DNA of 64,000 bases from Pomphorhynchus laevis (Eukaryota > Acanthocephala > Palaeacanthocephala > Echinorhynchida > Pomphorhynchidae). Positions 25,415 through 37,639 of this stretch are shown in pieces. The notes below the pieces were generated by a model that searched no databases, was not told where the DNA came from, and worked only from the letters and a program-made list of their open reading frames with translations. Positions within the stretch are counted from its first letter, which is position 1. The number at the start of each line of letters is the position of its first letter. Made by a program: the position numbers and the translations under genes. The stretch is taken from positions 1-64,000 of the forward strand of contig WNNJ02002510.1 in assembly GCA_012934845.2 (NCBI GenBank). Direction: 5' to 3'.

Positions 25415-26501
25415 GGTGGCGAGGCTTTGTTAAAAATCGATTTCACAAACGCTTTCAATACGCTAAGCCGCGATGCGATGTTAAAAGAGATCCGCGAAGT
25501 GCTATCGGAGTTGTATTCATTCGTGTCTGGCTGCTACGCTAGCCAATCGTTCCTACGTATTTGTCAGTACATACTAATATCTGATGAGGGAACACAGCAA
25601 GGTGATCATTTCGGTTCGCTGCTCTTCTACTTCACTGCATTGGCACTGACAAAGCGCATTAAGTCGGAGTGCAATATGTAGTATATGGATGATACCACGT
25701 TAGGCGGTGATGCTGACACGTTGCTGACAGACCTAAGAATGTTGACGGCACGGGGAAAAAGCTGGGTCTCGTCATTAATGGCGACAAGTTTGAGCTGATT
25801 ACTGACGACGATGTAGCTAGACAGCTCATGATAGTCGCTCTAGACATCAAACACGTCGACCCAGCATCATCAATGCTGTTTGGGGCACCGATCGAATGCA
25901 TTCAAAGGATTGACAAGGTATTGGAGTTAAAGCTTCAAGAATTACTGTGTCAATCTGAGAGACTATATTTTCTGCACGCTCAGGACTGGCTGTTCTTGCT
26001 CAAATTATTTCAGAATACTGAAGATAATGTCTATTCTACGCAGCGCGCCGTGTTACGGACAGCAGCTGTTGTTCGAATGCGGCAACGTAATCCGGTCCTC
26101 GTTGTAGTTTATCCTCTATATCGCGTTGTCATGGAGAGCCTGGAATCAGACGTCATTGCACGTTGCTAACGGTGGTTTCGGCATCAGGATAGCAACTGAC
26201 CTGGAGATGTAGCCAACGAGCTGAAGCCAAGAAGCGTAGCAAATACGCCAACCTGACGCCAATCTATCATTTTGTGCCTGTTGCTGTGGAAAGTTTTGCT
26301 GCGTTGGGTATAGAGGTACTCGACTCTGTACATGAATCAGGTCGACGAATAGCGGCAGTTATAGGAGAGCGGCCGTCTACAGAATTCTGTAGACGGTGTA
26401 GAAACTCAGCGTTACCATCCAACAAAGCAATGCTAGCTGCGTTTTGGGCACAGCTGGCAGGACGAGGGACCGACAAGACTTGGATGTCGTGTATTATTTA
26501 G
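25415..26501 (+). pseudogene. LINE reverse transcriptase remnant (YMDDTTLGG type)
   Basis: GC-rich compared with its flanks. It begins inside the RT palm (KIDFTNAFNTLSRDAML, then EGTQQGDHFGSLLF) and reaches the catalytic box as YMDDTTLGG just past a stop at 25679. It continues with LGLVINGDKFELI and, after further frame changes, ends with a characteristic C-terminal part (FVPVAVESFAALGIEVLD, then ESGRRIAAVIGE). That FVPVAVE..G segment marks a LINE clade I know from invertebrate genomes without being able to name it. It is 5'-truncated and broken by at least one stop and two frame changes, so not functional. Confidence 0.8.
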
Positions 26502-26944
26502 TTTTATTTAACTGTATGTATACACGTTATGTGTATGCTCTTAAATTTTTTAGTGTGAATGACATTAGCTATGTATCTGATTAATGCATAATAATCAGAT
26601 AATATTAATAATAATTTTAATAATAATCAGATGGTATAACTAATTAAATTTATAAAAATTATGGGGTAGTAACTTGTGAAAGCAGACAAATTTTCTTACT
26701 TAAATACAGCTTTTGTAAGTAAGTATAAATGTGAAAGTCGGTAAACTACTTATTTTTTTTGATTTCCACTCGCGGTACGAGTGAAATTGACATCCATCGA
26801 AGCATAACTGTGAAAAACCTTTGTTTCGAAAATCAATAGCTTAAAGTTATAATACAAAATTGTTGTACATTGATCTCAAAGCACGAGTGTATAAATTACT
26901 TAATTTTAAATGCATAAAAGAGTTATAATAGTAAATTACACTAC

Positions 26945-26971
26945 TCCCCGAGGCGTCTTAGTGCCTTGGGG
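26945..26971 (+). other. GC-rich hairpin, possible LINE 3' end
   Basis: CCCCGAGGC and GCCTTGGGG form a 9-bp stem (one G-T) around GTCTTAGT in otherwise AT-rich sequence, 440 bases after the LINE frame ends. It may be the element's 3'-terminal recognition hairpin. Confidence 0.4.
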
Positions 26972-28104
26972 AATACTTAATTTATTAAAAGATTATCAAA
27001 GAAGTCACAAATAATGCATCTTCATACAAAACGCATTTATGTCTAGATCTATCTCTGCATATATCACAGTTGCTCAATCTGACTATCATTAATATGTAAA
27101 ACGTTTCAATATTCAACTTTTAAGTGCCCATTAAAAACCATTAAATCTAAACAATTAATTATTATTGTGATTTCGATATTGCCGAGCAGCTCCTATATAA
27201 GGATTGTACTATTTGAAGTATATTTACATGTGGCTATATGTCACTAAATTAGAATTATTAAAAGTTAATAATTATATTTAAATTTTAAATATTAATGATA
27301 CTGGAAGAATTATAAATTATTTTTCATAAGACAAATTACCTAAAGATTTTATTTAAGATCAGATCCATAGAAATCGAACGATAAAATTTACAAGTCGCAA
27401 AATAAAAAGAGCACTTGATAAAATTTACAAATTCATCCAGTTGATTTTTAAATCTGGATGCAAAGTTTTGATTAGTAAAATGTCTGTTTCGTAAAGTATA
27501 CAAATTTGTATTTATAAGAAATAAAATAATGTTAAATAAAGAAATAAAATGATAATAAAAGAGTATCAATGACATATGTCATCATTTAACATACCGAATA
27601 AATATTGCTCGTTTAAATTTAACGTATTTAAGATGGAATAAATCGAGGCATTTTGCTGTTCTACAGAGGGTATTTGCAATAAAGACTAATCCTTCCCTGA
27701 TGTGACTATGCAACAAGAACGCATACACAGCTTGTTGACATTTCAACGTCATACTAGCTAGCGTTGCTAATAGATATATTTGCTATGCAAAAAAATACGA
27801 ATACTCTAAATACTCTACTTCGAAGAGATGCCTACTCGTATGTAGAGAGTATTTTTCATTTTGACACATCCATCATTCTCCCTTTTTGCAGTTTTCTGTA
27901 TATGACGGAAAATGGATGTACAAAACACACACTTTACAATTGTTGTTTGATAATTTACATTCATGATTCGAGAAATTCACACAAATCATATAAGAAAACA
28001 TACTTTCCGATTTATGCGGTCTGTCTGATACATAACTCATAAATCAAATATTACTTAGATATTTTCTAATTAATATTTACAAGTAATTTTCTGATTTGTA
28101 TTAT
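26972..28104. other. No gene supported
   Basis: AT-rich. The frame at 27764-28042 (plus) is open for 92 codons but has no recognisable domain, signal or splice context. I treat it as chance. Confidence 0.45.
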
Positions 28105-28109
28105 AAACA

Positions 28110-29015
28110 AATATCGTTGTACTACGTATATATTATAATAAACAGTTGTCTAATCAATATTATATATTATTAAACAATAAAAGATAATTTGTTAACTATA
28201 TAGAAATTACAATATATATTTATCTAATCGATATTATAGTTATATATTATTAAACAATAAAAGATAATTGGTTTATTATAAATAAATTATAGTATATAGT
28301 TATCTAATCGATATTATAGTTATATATTATTAAACAATAAAAGATAATTGGTTTACTATAAAGATATTATAATATATAGTTATCTAATCGATATTATAGT
28401 TATATATTATTAAACAATAAAAGATAATTGGTTTACTATAAAGATATTATAATATATAGTTATCTAATCGATATTATAATATATAATTGGTTTACTATAA
28501 AGATATTATAGTATATAGTTATCTAATTGATATTATAGTTATATATTATTAAACAATAAAAGATAATTGGTTTCCTATAAAGATATCATATTATATAGTT
28601 ATCTAATGGATATTATAGTTATATATTATTAAACAATAAAAGATCATTGGTTTACTATAAGGATATTATAGTATATAGTTATCTAATCAATATTATAGTA
28701 TATAGTTATCTAATCGATATTATAGTTATATATTATTAAACAATAAAAGATAATTGGTTTACCATAAAGATATTATAGTATATAGTTATCTAATCGATAT
28801 TATAGTATATAGTTATCTAATCGATATTATAGTATATAGTTATCTAATCGATATTATAGTTATATATTATTAAACAATAAAAGATAATTGGTTTACTATA
28901 TAGAAATTTCAATATATATTTATCTAATCGATATTATAGTTATATATTATTAAACAATAAAAGACAATCGGTTACTATAAAGATATTATAATATATAGTT
29001 ATCTAATCGATTACA
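28110..29015. repeat. 80-bp minisatellite with 27-bp sub-unit
   Basis: The phrase AAACAATAAAAGAT starts at 28172, 28252, 28332, 28412, 28551, 28631, 28738, 28872 and 28952. Most spacings are 80. The exceptions include 107 and 134, that is 80 plus one or two copies of a 27-base sub-repeat (ATATTATAGTATATAGTTATC...), seen expanded at 28680-28850. The array therefore grows at two scales. Confidence 0.85.
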
Positions 29016-30640
29016 CTGTTACATATTATTTAACTTTAATTGCTAGCTAAATTGCCAAATGCACACTGTCTGTGTGCGTTTGCCACATTAAAAATTACTT
29101 TTTTCTTCTAAACAATAATATATAATGGTTTTACTATATAAATAAATATTAGCTATCTAAAAGCTATTCTCAACAACATGCAAATTTAGGAATTTTATAT
29201 TTCATATTAAATTAGTATTTCATTTTAATTAGTATTTAAGAATATTTAAGAATGTAGAATGTATAAAAGTTAGTATTTGTGTATTTTAAATGCATTTATA
29301 AATAAATCGATATATAAATCAAGCTATAAAGTAAATATTCAAAAAGCTATCAAGCTACTTAATTTCAAGCTATAAAGTAAATATTTTAAAATCATATCGA
29401 TTATATCACTTACCGGAAATTATATCCCATATAATTTAAAATACAGAATGTTATGTAATGTAAATTTTGATAATTGCTTGTGCGTGTCATATTATTTGCC
29501 ATTATCCTGTAGATTTTTTATAATTTATTTATTAAATTAAGGTGAAATTGCACATTATTATATCAAAGGACACAATGAAAAGTATTTCTAAGAAGATTTT
29601 AGGCATTATAAACAAACTACAAAAGGTATAAATTTATTGTAAGGGTTCGCGAATACTTTAGTGTGCCTAGCAGTAAATATTGTATATTGAGAATACATGT
29701 AAACTTAGGAGATGTTCACTTGAATATAGTTTATTTTTGAGATTCGCTGAACATCTAAGCGATTCCACTGTATCGTCACATCATTAACGGTCAAGTCGAT
29801 GCCTATTAGTAATTATGTTGGGAACCACACTACTCTCAACAAACGCCGTGCAGCACTCGTAAGTAGTAGGCTGTACTACTAAGATCAACTCCGGCTACTA
29901 GAAAAGTAAAGATATAAGCCATTTGATGATGGCTGTATGCAATTAATTATCTTTATGCAAAACACCTGCTTTCTTTATCGCCTAAAATCTATAAAATCTT
30001 CATCGTGCTAGCTTACTTTCATATAATGTCTGATAAATAACTCAACTTCTCAAATACGGCCTTGAAAGCCATATTGATTTTGCTATACATGAATTAGTGA
30101 TGTCAAGTTAGAGTTTTGGCATATAGATAGACAATAAAATCTTGTAATAACTGTAATGATAGATGTCATTGACAAGTTAATGTATGAATCATTTATGAAA
30201 CAATTACGTTTTTCCTGTAGATACTATATATCTATAGATATAATTACGTGATATGTCACTATTGAAAATACAAACGAAAACTAGCAACCAGACTTACGAG
30301 AAATCGGGTAATTTGGCGATTGTCATAGATTGTATCATGATGATTTTAGATATCTCTATTTTTGAAACTCTAACCACAACTTATATATGAGAATAAAATA
30401 AAGCTTAAATACAAAACATCGATAGCGTATTTTAGCTGCTTGAGCTGTTAAACCAGTTATATATTTGGGTCAACTTATTCATTCGATGACAAGTCAAGGT
30501 TTTATTTAACACGATCACGTGTTAAAAGCTCTATACAAAATGAAAATTTGACTCTAATTAGACATGATTTTACAAATGTACAAGTGCGGATTTTGTGTCA
30601 ATTTAATTTACTGTTCATGAAATGTTAAAGATTTAGAAAG
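29016..30640. other. No gene supported
   Basis: Moderately AT-rich, apparently unique sequence. I see no motif-bearing frame on either strand. Confidence 0.45.
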
Positions 30641-30645
30641 TTAGA

Positions 30646-30740
30646 AATTTGATATACAGCCATCACTAATTACCAAATCCACTATTTTAGTTGTATATAA
30701 CACGTATAACATTAATACATTAATATATAGTTCTATATTG
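30646..30740. repeat. Dispersed repeat, copy 1 (partner at 32378-32465)
   Basis: Shares AGCCATCACTAATTA and CTACTATTTTAGTTGTATATA-type words with 32378-32465 at roughly 85% similarity by eye. Non-coding. Confidence 0.6.
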
Positions 30741-32377
30741 ATGAAATAAGCACATGATGTCAATGCAAAGATAGAATAGAATTTTAGTTTTGCATTTCAA
30801 TTCAATCATAAACTTGACCAAGTTATTTAATTTGATGATTATGTATAATTTACTTTTTTTAATAAACATTTAAATTAATTATCTAAAATACTAAAAAATA
30901 TCTTCAAATAATGAACATGAAGATAATAAACGATTATAAATAAACTTAAAATAATAAAATCATCTACTGATATTAATCAGTAGATTAATATCAATTATAT
31001 TAATAGCAATATTAATATAGATAATATTAATAGATTAATAGATTGATAGATTAATATCAGTAGATTATTTTATTATTTTATTAATATCAGTATATTAATT
31101 AATATCAATAGATTAATATCAATTAATAAAAAAAATGGTGTTGATCACTTTTTAATTTGGGATTATGGAGCAGGATCAATAAAACACTATTTAATGTTTA
31201 TATTTTAAAATATAAAAATAAATTATGGTTTTATTGATCCTGAACAAAAATTCCAAATATAAATTTACTGAGTAATTATTATTTACGAATAATAATTATT
31301 TAAAATTTATAATTTAATAATAAATTGAATTGGAAAGTCTTTTATAATGTTATGACTTTTGAAAATGTTTAAAACGCTCATGATTAAGAATTCAGCCGAT
31401 ACATTTAGAAATAACCACTGAGATTGTAATGCTTTTAAACACCGAGAGGAATAATTAAATAAGAAATTATTAAACTCCATAGCTAGTCATATTTACAGGA
31501 AACAACCTTCGTAACCAACGCATTTTATTATTAATAGTTTCAAATTTATTGTATAAAAATGTTTAATGCATTTTTATATAATCCAATGATACGTTCGATG
31601 TATTACTAAATTTTCCAGAACGTTTAAATACCGAGAGTAATAATAAAATTATAATTTATTGTTATTATAGATAAATATACATATCGATAATGCAACCATA
31701 TCTAGCCATATATACAGGTAACAACCCTCGTAACCAACGTTATATAATGGATTTATAAAATCTTAAATGATGATCGATAATACAACCAGAATACTAAATA
31801 AAAATATATTTCCCTGCTTGAACCAACTAATTACTATATTTTATTAATATAAAATATAAAAATATTTTATTTCAATAAAATATTTTATTGCTTATAAAAT
31901 TATTTAGTTATTTTTAATATAATAATTATATTGTACATAGCGTTTAAACATCAAGAGAAAATAAATTAAAAATTATGAAACTCCATAGCTAGCCTTTTAT
32001 TATTAAACTCCATACACAGGAAACGTAACCAATGCATTGTAGTGTAACGTTATATAAAAAAAAGTTTAATTGATATTTATTTGGCCCAATGTTATCAGGA
32101 CGTTTAAACACCGAGAGGAATAATAAAATAAATTATTGTTTATAATTTTTCGCTATTTCAATAGTCCTTTTTTTCAAGTGTTATGTTTCCAGTGTCATTT
32201 TACATGATGATATTTCTATAGTATTATTAAATATTATAATATCATATTATTAAATAAATAATTTATTTATTATTTATTTATTTACTTAATGTCATTTATA
32301 TGTAATTCAACATAAAAAAAGCACAAAAAATACATTAAAAAGCATTACTCTAGTCTAAAGTTCACTTGCTGATATAA

Positions 32378-32465
32378 ACATTTGATATAAAGCCATCACT
32401 AATTATAAAATCTACTATTTTAGTTGTATATAGCATGTTATATACATTAATATAGTTATATAATG
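32378..32465. repeat. Dispersed repeat, copy 2
   Basis: Partner of 30646-30740. It directly precedes the perfect palindrome at 32474. Confidence 0.6.
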
Positions 32466-32473
32466 TACAAGAT

Positions 32474-32531
32474 AAAAATTTAATAATATATATAGTTGTC
32501 TTAAGACAACTATATATATTATTAAATTTTT
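32474..32531. repeat. Perfect 58-bp palindrome without spacer
   Basis: Two 29-base arms meet at CTT|AAG (32502/32503) and are exact reverse complements. Identity stops on both sides after the arms. It lies within the short-repeat cluster. Confidence 0.85.
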
Positions 32532-33189
32532 TATATAACGTTACATACATTTGAAACTATTCACATTACAACGCGCTGGTTACGAAGGTTGTTACCTGTA
32601 TATATGGCTACCAATGGAATTTAATAATCTTTAATATTTAAACGTTCTTTACAATTTAAGAGTAAATCGAACGTAACATTGAACAATAAGAACGAATCTT
32701 TAGATTTTATGCTAGTATCTTTATATGAAACTAAAATAATTGTTTATGACGGCAAGAACGAATTTGAAGATGCCAGCATATTTATTTTAAGAGTTGGTTC
32801 GTAGGTTAATCTGAAAGTGAGGTTGACAAACTTAACAATGCAGTGAAGAATTTCTAAAGCAAGCAATTCACATATAATGGATGTAAATCCAACATAACTA
32901 ATAAACACGACAAAAAATAAAAAAGAATGAAAAACACGTAATACTCGGTCCTATTATATTTCTATTGAGAGAAAGTAACACACCTATGAACGGTAAAATC
33001 AAAAATTTCAGAACATTTATACCACTGCGCAATTGATGAGAATATTCTATGAGAACATGGGCCACAATTTTCAAGCTACAATGACCGTCGTAATTGACAT
33101 TATGTTCGCAAAACCCGAATAAATAAATTAATTAATTAAATAATTAATTAGTATAAATAATTAATTAGTGATTAGAATAAAATTAGTAA

Positions 33190-36068
33190 TGATACCGAGC
33201 GTGTTTCTAGGTTGCGGATAAGGAAAATTTCTTTAGATATAAAGGAAAGCTGATAAATAAGCCAGACTTCTAGTCGAATAAGCAGTCGCGGACAATTAGC
33301 GGTAAAGCTATTTTGTAGTGGAACTGGGATAGCTCGCAGTATCTATAAAAAGCCACAAACTCAAACGGGGGCTTAGCACTACGACACGGCCAATTCATGT
33401 CCCGCCATCTATTAACGGCTGCCATCTGTTGCCAGACAGGTTCAACTACTGGATGAGGATCACCGCCGATAACTGTGATCCCTAGTGACAGACCTTAACG
33501 ACAGGGCTAAATGAGAATTCACCCGTCGTAAAGCCAAACATGCAAATGTCAACTCAAAATTTAACTCCTACTGGGGCGTCCCCCGTAGGCGACGCGCGCA
33601 ATCCTCTCTCAAATCGCGTAAAAAATTTACAAGGGCTACCCGCAAATGGACGAAGCGCTTAAGGAAATGAGTTCAAATACGAATGCGGCTAGCAACCATT
33701 AACATAAGCAGTCTTACTTGACGCGGCTGCGAACTGGCATCTGCCCTCAGAGAAAAGCTGTGTCGATATCGCGTGCATACAAGAAACGAAATGGAAGGCT
33801 GCAAATACCAGGGAGATTGGTGAAGGATACAAACTTTACTACAATGGTACAACGGCAAATCAAAACGGAGTCGGCATAGTCGTTAACAACAAGCTGCGTG
33901 ATACCGTTTCCGAGGTTGTCCGCGTCTCTGATCGCCTAATGTCCATCAAGATCAATACTGACAAAACTTTTATCACGGTCATCAGCTGTTTCGCACCTCA
34001 GACAGGATGTTCCGACGATGTCAAAAATGATTTCTGGGATAGTGTGGACGACAACATCCAATCAGTGCCCCATCATGACTACCTATTGTTAGGCGGCGAT
34101 CTAAATAGCCATGTTGGACACTTACGTGACGGATATGAACCTCAACACGAAGGTGAAGGCTACGCTACCCCAACACTGATGGGATTCAAATCCTCGAATG
34201 TGCGGAGATGCACAATCTGGCGGTGACAAATACTTTTTCAAGAAGAGGTGGTCCCATCTGATCACCTACACTAGTAGCGGCCGGTCAATCCATATCGATT
34301 ACTGGATGATACGGAGAGAACATTTCAAGCTTGTGATTGATGTAAAAGTTGTACCATCCGAACACGTTGCTCCCCAGCATCTGCTCCTTGTCATGGACTT
34401 AATAATTGACATTGGGCAACATCACGGAGTGTCCAAGACTGGACCTACTCGCATAAAGTGGTGGAGACTAAAGAAACATGAGAATGAATAGAAAACAGCT
34501 TTTGATCAACTGAGTGTCGATCCAAGCCAGCAGATAAATGATATGTGGCGCGATGTAACAAAGCAGATACAAGAAATTGCTTGCAAGGTAATTGGGAAGA
34601 TGATACCTGGAACAAGCAACATCGTAAACAAGTATGGTGGTGGAATGATGACGTTAAACACACTGTTAGAGAAAATAAAATGGCTTTCAAGAAGTGGCGT
34701 CAGACAAACGACATCGAGGACTATCAATGTTATCACAAAAAGAAAACAGCGGCAAAGCGAGCGGTAGCTGAAGCTAAGGCCACTCATTATAACAAGTTAT
34801 ATACTGACCTCGACAAGCCACGTGGTACAAATATGGTATATCGAATCCGCAAATCTCGACAACGTGCAACACAGGGCATCAACTAAGTCAATTACATTAA
34901 GAGTGTCGATAATCAAATAGTTTAAGATCTGCCAGAAATCTTACAGCGTTGGAGTGAACACTTCACCAGAATTGCAACACTGAATTCTCCTATCCGCCTA
35001 TCATTAGCGCAGCCCCTATACTGGAACCTGTACCAAACATAAGCGAAACGGAGGTAGCTGCAGCGATCAGAATGATGAAAAACGGGAAAGCAACGGGCCC
35101 TGATGATATCCCAATAGAAAGGTAGAAACTAATTGGTCGATACGGCGTTACCATCCTCGCTAAGCTATTCAGCAAGATTGCAGCCGATGACGAGATTCCA
35201 GACTCATGGAGAACAAATACGTCTGTAACTATTTGGAAGGGCAAAGGCGACATTATTGATTGCATGAACTACCGCCTAATCCGCCTACTTTGTCACTCGA
35301 TGAAAATATACGAGCGATTGCTCGACAACCGCCTTAGGACGATCGTAAATATTACACCAAACCAGTGCTGTTTAGTAAAGGGAAGAGGCACGACAGATGC
35401 AATCCATGCAACCCGCCTGATCCAGAAAAACACTGTGAAAATAAATAAGGCTGTGTACACAGCGTTCCTAGATCTTGAGAATACATTCGACTGCGTACCT
35501 CACGACCTCATTTGGCATGCGCTAAGATCACATGATGTCCCTGAAGTGTATGTAACATGGGTGCGACATATATACACTAACGTGACCAGTACAGTCCGCT
35601 GCAATCGGGAACGCCGTCATTATACCCAATCACTGTCGACATTCATCAAGGATCGGATCTCTCGCTACTCCTGTTTATCCTCTGCATGAACACAACAACA
35701 TCCGACTTACAAAACGCGGCACCATAGACACTATTGTTCGCAGATGATATATTCCTATCAAGTACCGCTCGGTCTAATGTGCAACGACAAACTACTTCTC
35801 TTGACAGCCACGGACTTATTCTAAACGTCAAAAATACAAAATATATGGAGAGCGGACCCCAAACAAATGACACAGTAAACATCGACGGCAAAAACCTGAA
35901 GAGGGTTGAGGAGCTTCATTACCTGGGCTCTGTCATCCGCAGCGACGGTAGCACAAGTGCGGACATCCGAGCACGAATAATGTAGGTATGGCATAAATAG
36001 CGAAATGTGACGGGGTGATGTGTGATCGTCGTATACCTGATCGCCTCTAAGCCAAAATATACAAAACT
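33190..36068 (+). pseudogene. RTE-like LINE, nearly full length but broken
   Basis: A GC-richer island carrying a 5' leader (33190-33650) and an apurinic-type endonuclease region. Its motifs include YYNGTTANQNGVG in a frame near 33840, then VSDRLMSIKINT and GGDLNSHVG at about 34105. The linker follows, then the RT: PNISETEVAAAI, NGKATGPDDIP, DCMNYRLIRLLCHSMKIYER, FLDLENTFDCVPH, ADDIFLSS and the C-terminal HYLGSVIRSDGS. This order and wording fit the RTE/BovB group, often mislabelled craniofacial development protein 2. The frame changes several times and there are in-frame stops, so it is dead. The RT core reads LENTFD where AFD is usual. The 3' end fades near 36068. Confidence 0.8.
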
Positions 36069-36950
36069 ATATATAACATATATAAAATAGGAAACATTTT
36101 AAAGTAATACCAAATATATGTAGCTCAGACGTTTCTCAGGTGTTAATTTTTCGTAACCTTTGAGTAAATTTTTAATATTTAAAAATTATCTAATCAATAA
36201 AAGGTTATCCACTACCGTTTTTTAAATAAAATTACTAAATTAGTAGATTTTGAAAGTTGCTTGCAAAATATTTGTTTAGTTTATGAAGCAACAATGAGCT
36301 AATTCGTTACATAAAATAAAAATTGTAACATACGCTATTGTGATGTGTTCACATTTACCTGTAATTGAGAGAGCGCAATTTCTGTAAAGTTTAGTTTATT
36401 TCAGAAGGAAGCATCGATGTTATAACTTCAAATAGGCTTCATCAAAGGTAGATTGAGCAGTAGTAGAATATGCATATCACACAATGAATGCTTTGAAACA
36501 TTCATTTAAACTAAAATGCTTTGAAGAGCAGAAGAACAATGAATCCTTTTAATTGTGTTGTTCGTAGTTAAAACAAATATGCGCCGCATGTTTACTCATT
36601 TTACATTACGACACGAGAACTCTACTTACATATGAATCTGGAAAATATCAAAATAAAATGCTTCAACAAAAAAGATGATTTACCTTACGGCTGAAAATAA
36701 ACATAATAAATCTAAATTAATGAAAATCTGTTTTGCAAAATAAACATAAAGCAATTGCTGGATTCCAAATTTAGATTTTGCATTCAGATCAATAAATGTA
36801 AAAACGATTATGATTTAGTATAAATTAGTAAATCCGTGTTGTTTAATCTTTTTGGTGTTTTTTCATGCTTCATTTTGGAGGTATTTTGGTTCCTTGGAAT
36901 AATGGTAAAATACCAATTTGAGACGCTACCTGCATAAACCCTCTGTTGGC
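36069..36950. other. No gene supported
   Basis: AT-rich spacer between LINE remnants. Nothing recognised. Confidence 0.45.
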
Positions 36951-36984
36951 GAGTTACGAGGATAAAGCAGTTATTCGGACTGGT

Positions 36985-37235
36985 GAGGTAACCACATTTG
37001 CAGAATGCAAGAAAAAAAGTACAACGAGATCGATAATAGGATCTATACATTCGTTCCAGTAGGTGTTGAATCCTTGGGTGTCTTGGGCAAGGAAACCTTG
37101 TATTCTATTCAAGATTTCGGAAAGATGATGTCCGGGAGTACGGGTTAAATTCGATCAATGACTTTTCTCAAGCAGCGATAAGGCGTGGCTGTTCAGCGAG
37201 ACAATGCCGCCTGTATACTCGAGTGCCTAAGCGAT
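36985..37235 (+). pseudogene. C-terminal fragment of the FVPVxVE LINE clade
   Basis: In + frames: YNEIDNRIYTFVPVGVESLG, then LYSIQDFGKMMSGSTG, then AVQRDNAACILECL. This is the same C-terminal domain as at 26270-26450 (FVPVAVESFAALG, SVHESGRRIAAVIGE), so it is a second, divergent member. Only the tail survives and it is frame-broken. Confidence 0.65.
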
Positions 37236-37469
37236 CAATCTGTTGCCGAATTTTTTGGAGTATGAAAATGCCTCAGTGTTGAACACTACAATCCTGAAAT
37301 ATCTGAAGCAATTATTTGTTTGAATAAAGTAAAATATTTATTATAAAGAACTAATATAATATTTCTTTTAAATAAATATTTCTTTAAAATAAATATTTAT
37401 ATTAAATATATAAGATGGAGCAAATGAATGCGAGCAAAACTATTTGAAGAACATCCAACCGAGTAATGT

Positions 37470-37590
37470 CTACTTCTTCACGTTGCTGTTCCTGTAACAG
37501 TAAAAACTCAATATGTCGAAGTTGAATATGTGCTAAAGCTGGTCGTACTTGCGTGGACTGCTTTGCTCAAAACTATGAAAACGGTAATTC
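37470..37590 (+). other. Cysteine-rich coding remnant
   Basis: One + frame reads RCCSCNSKNSICRS, a stop, then ICAKAGRTCVDCFAQNYENG. The CxCxxxxxxCxxxxCxKxGxxCxxC spacing resembles Cys motifs encoded near the RT in some invertebrate LINEs. It sits just upstream of the LINE at 37.64 kb and may be part of it. Confidence 0.4.
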
Positions 37591-37639
37591 TAAAGAAATA
37601 AACGGATCACGATCTATAGAAAGCCATCTACCTCTAAAT

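Larger units (their letters stand above)
31430..32660. repeat. Cluster of a ~100-bp interspersed repeat
   Basis: A unit with GTTTAAACACCGAGAGGAAT at one end and CAGGAAACAACCTTCGTAAC near the other recurs at about 31430, 31618, 31940 and 32098. It appears once inverted at 32568-32660. The copies are about 75-90% alike by eye. The inverted last copy and irregular spacing suggest insertion of a short element and not simple tandem growth. Confidence 0.6.

Noticed and set aside
27764-28042. 92-codon plus-strand ORF as a gene
   Set aside because: No domain or neighbour supports it; open frames of this length are expected in this much sequence.
34445-34787. Minus-strand ORFs over the RTE-like LINE
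   Set aside because: Shadows of the plus-strand endonuclease/RT coding region.
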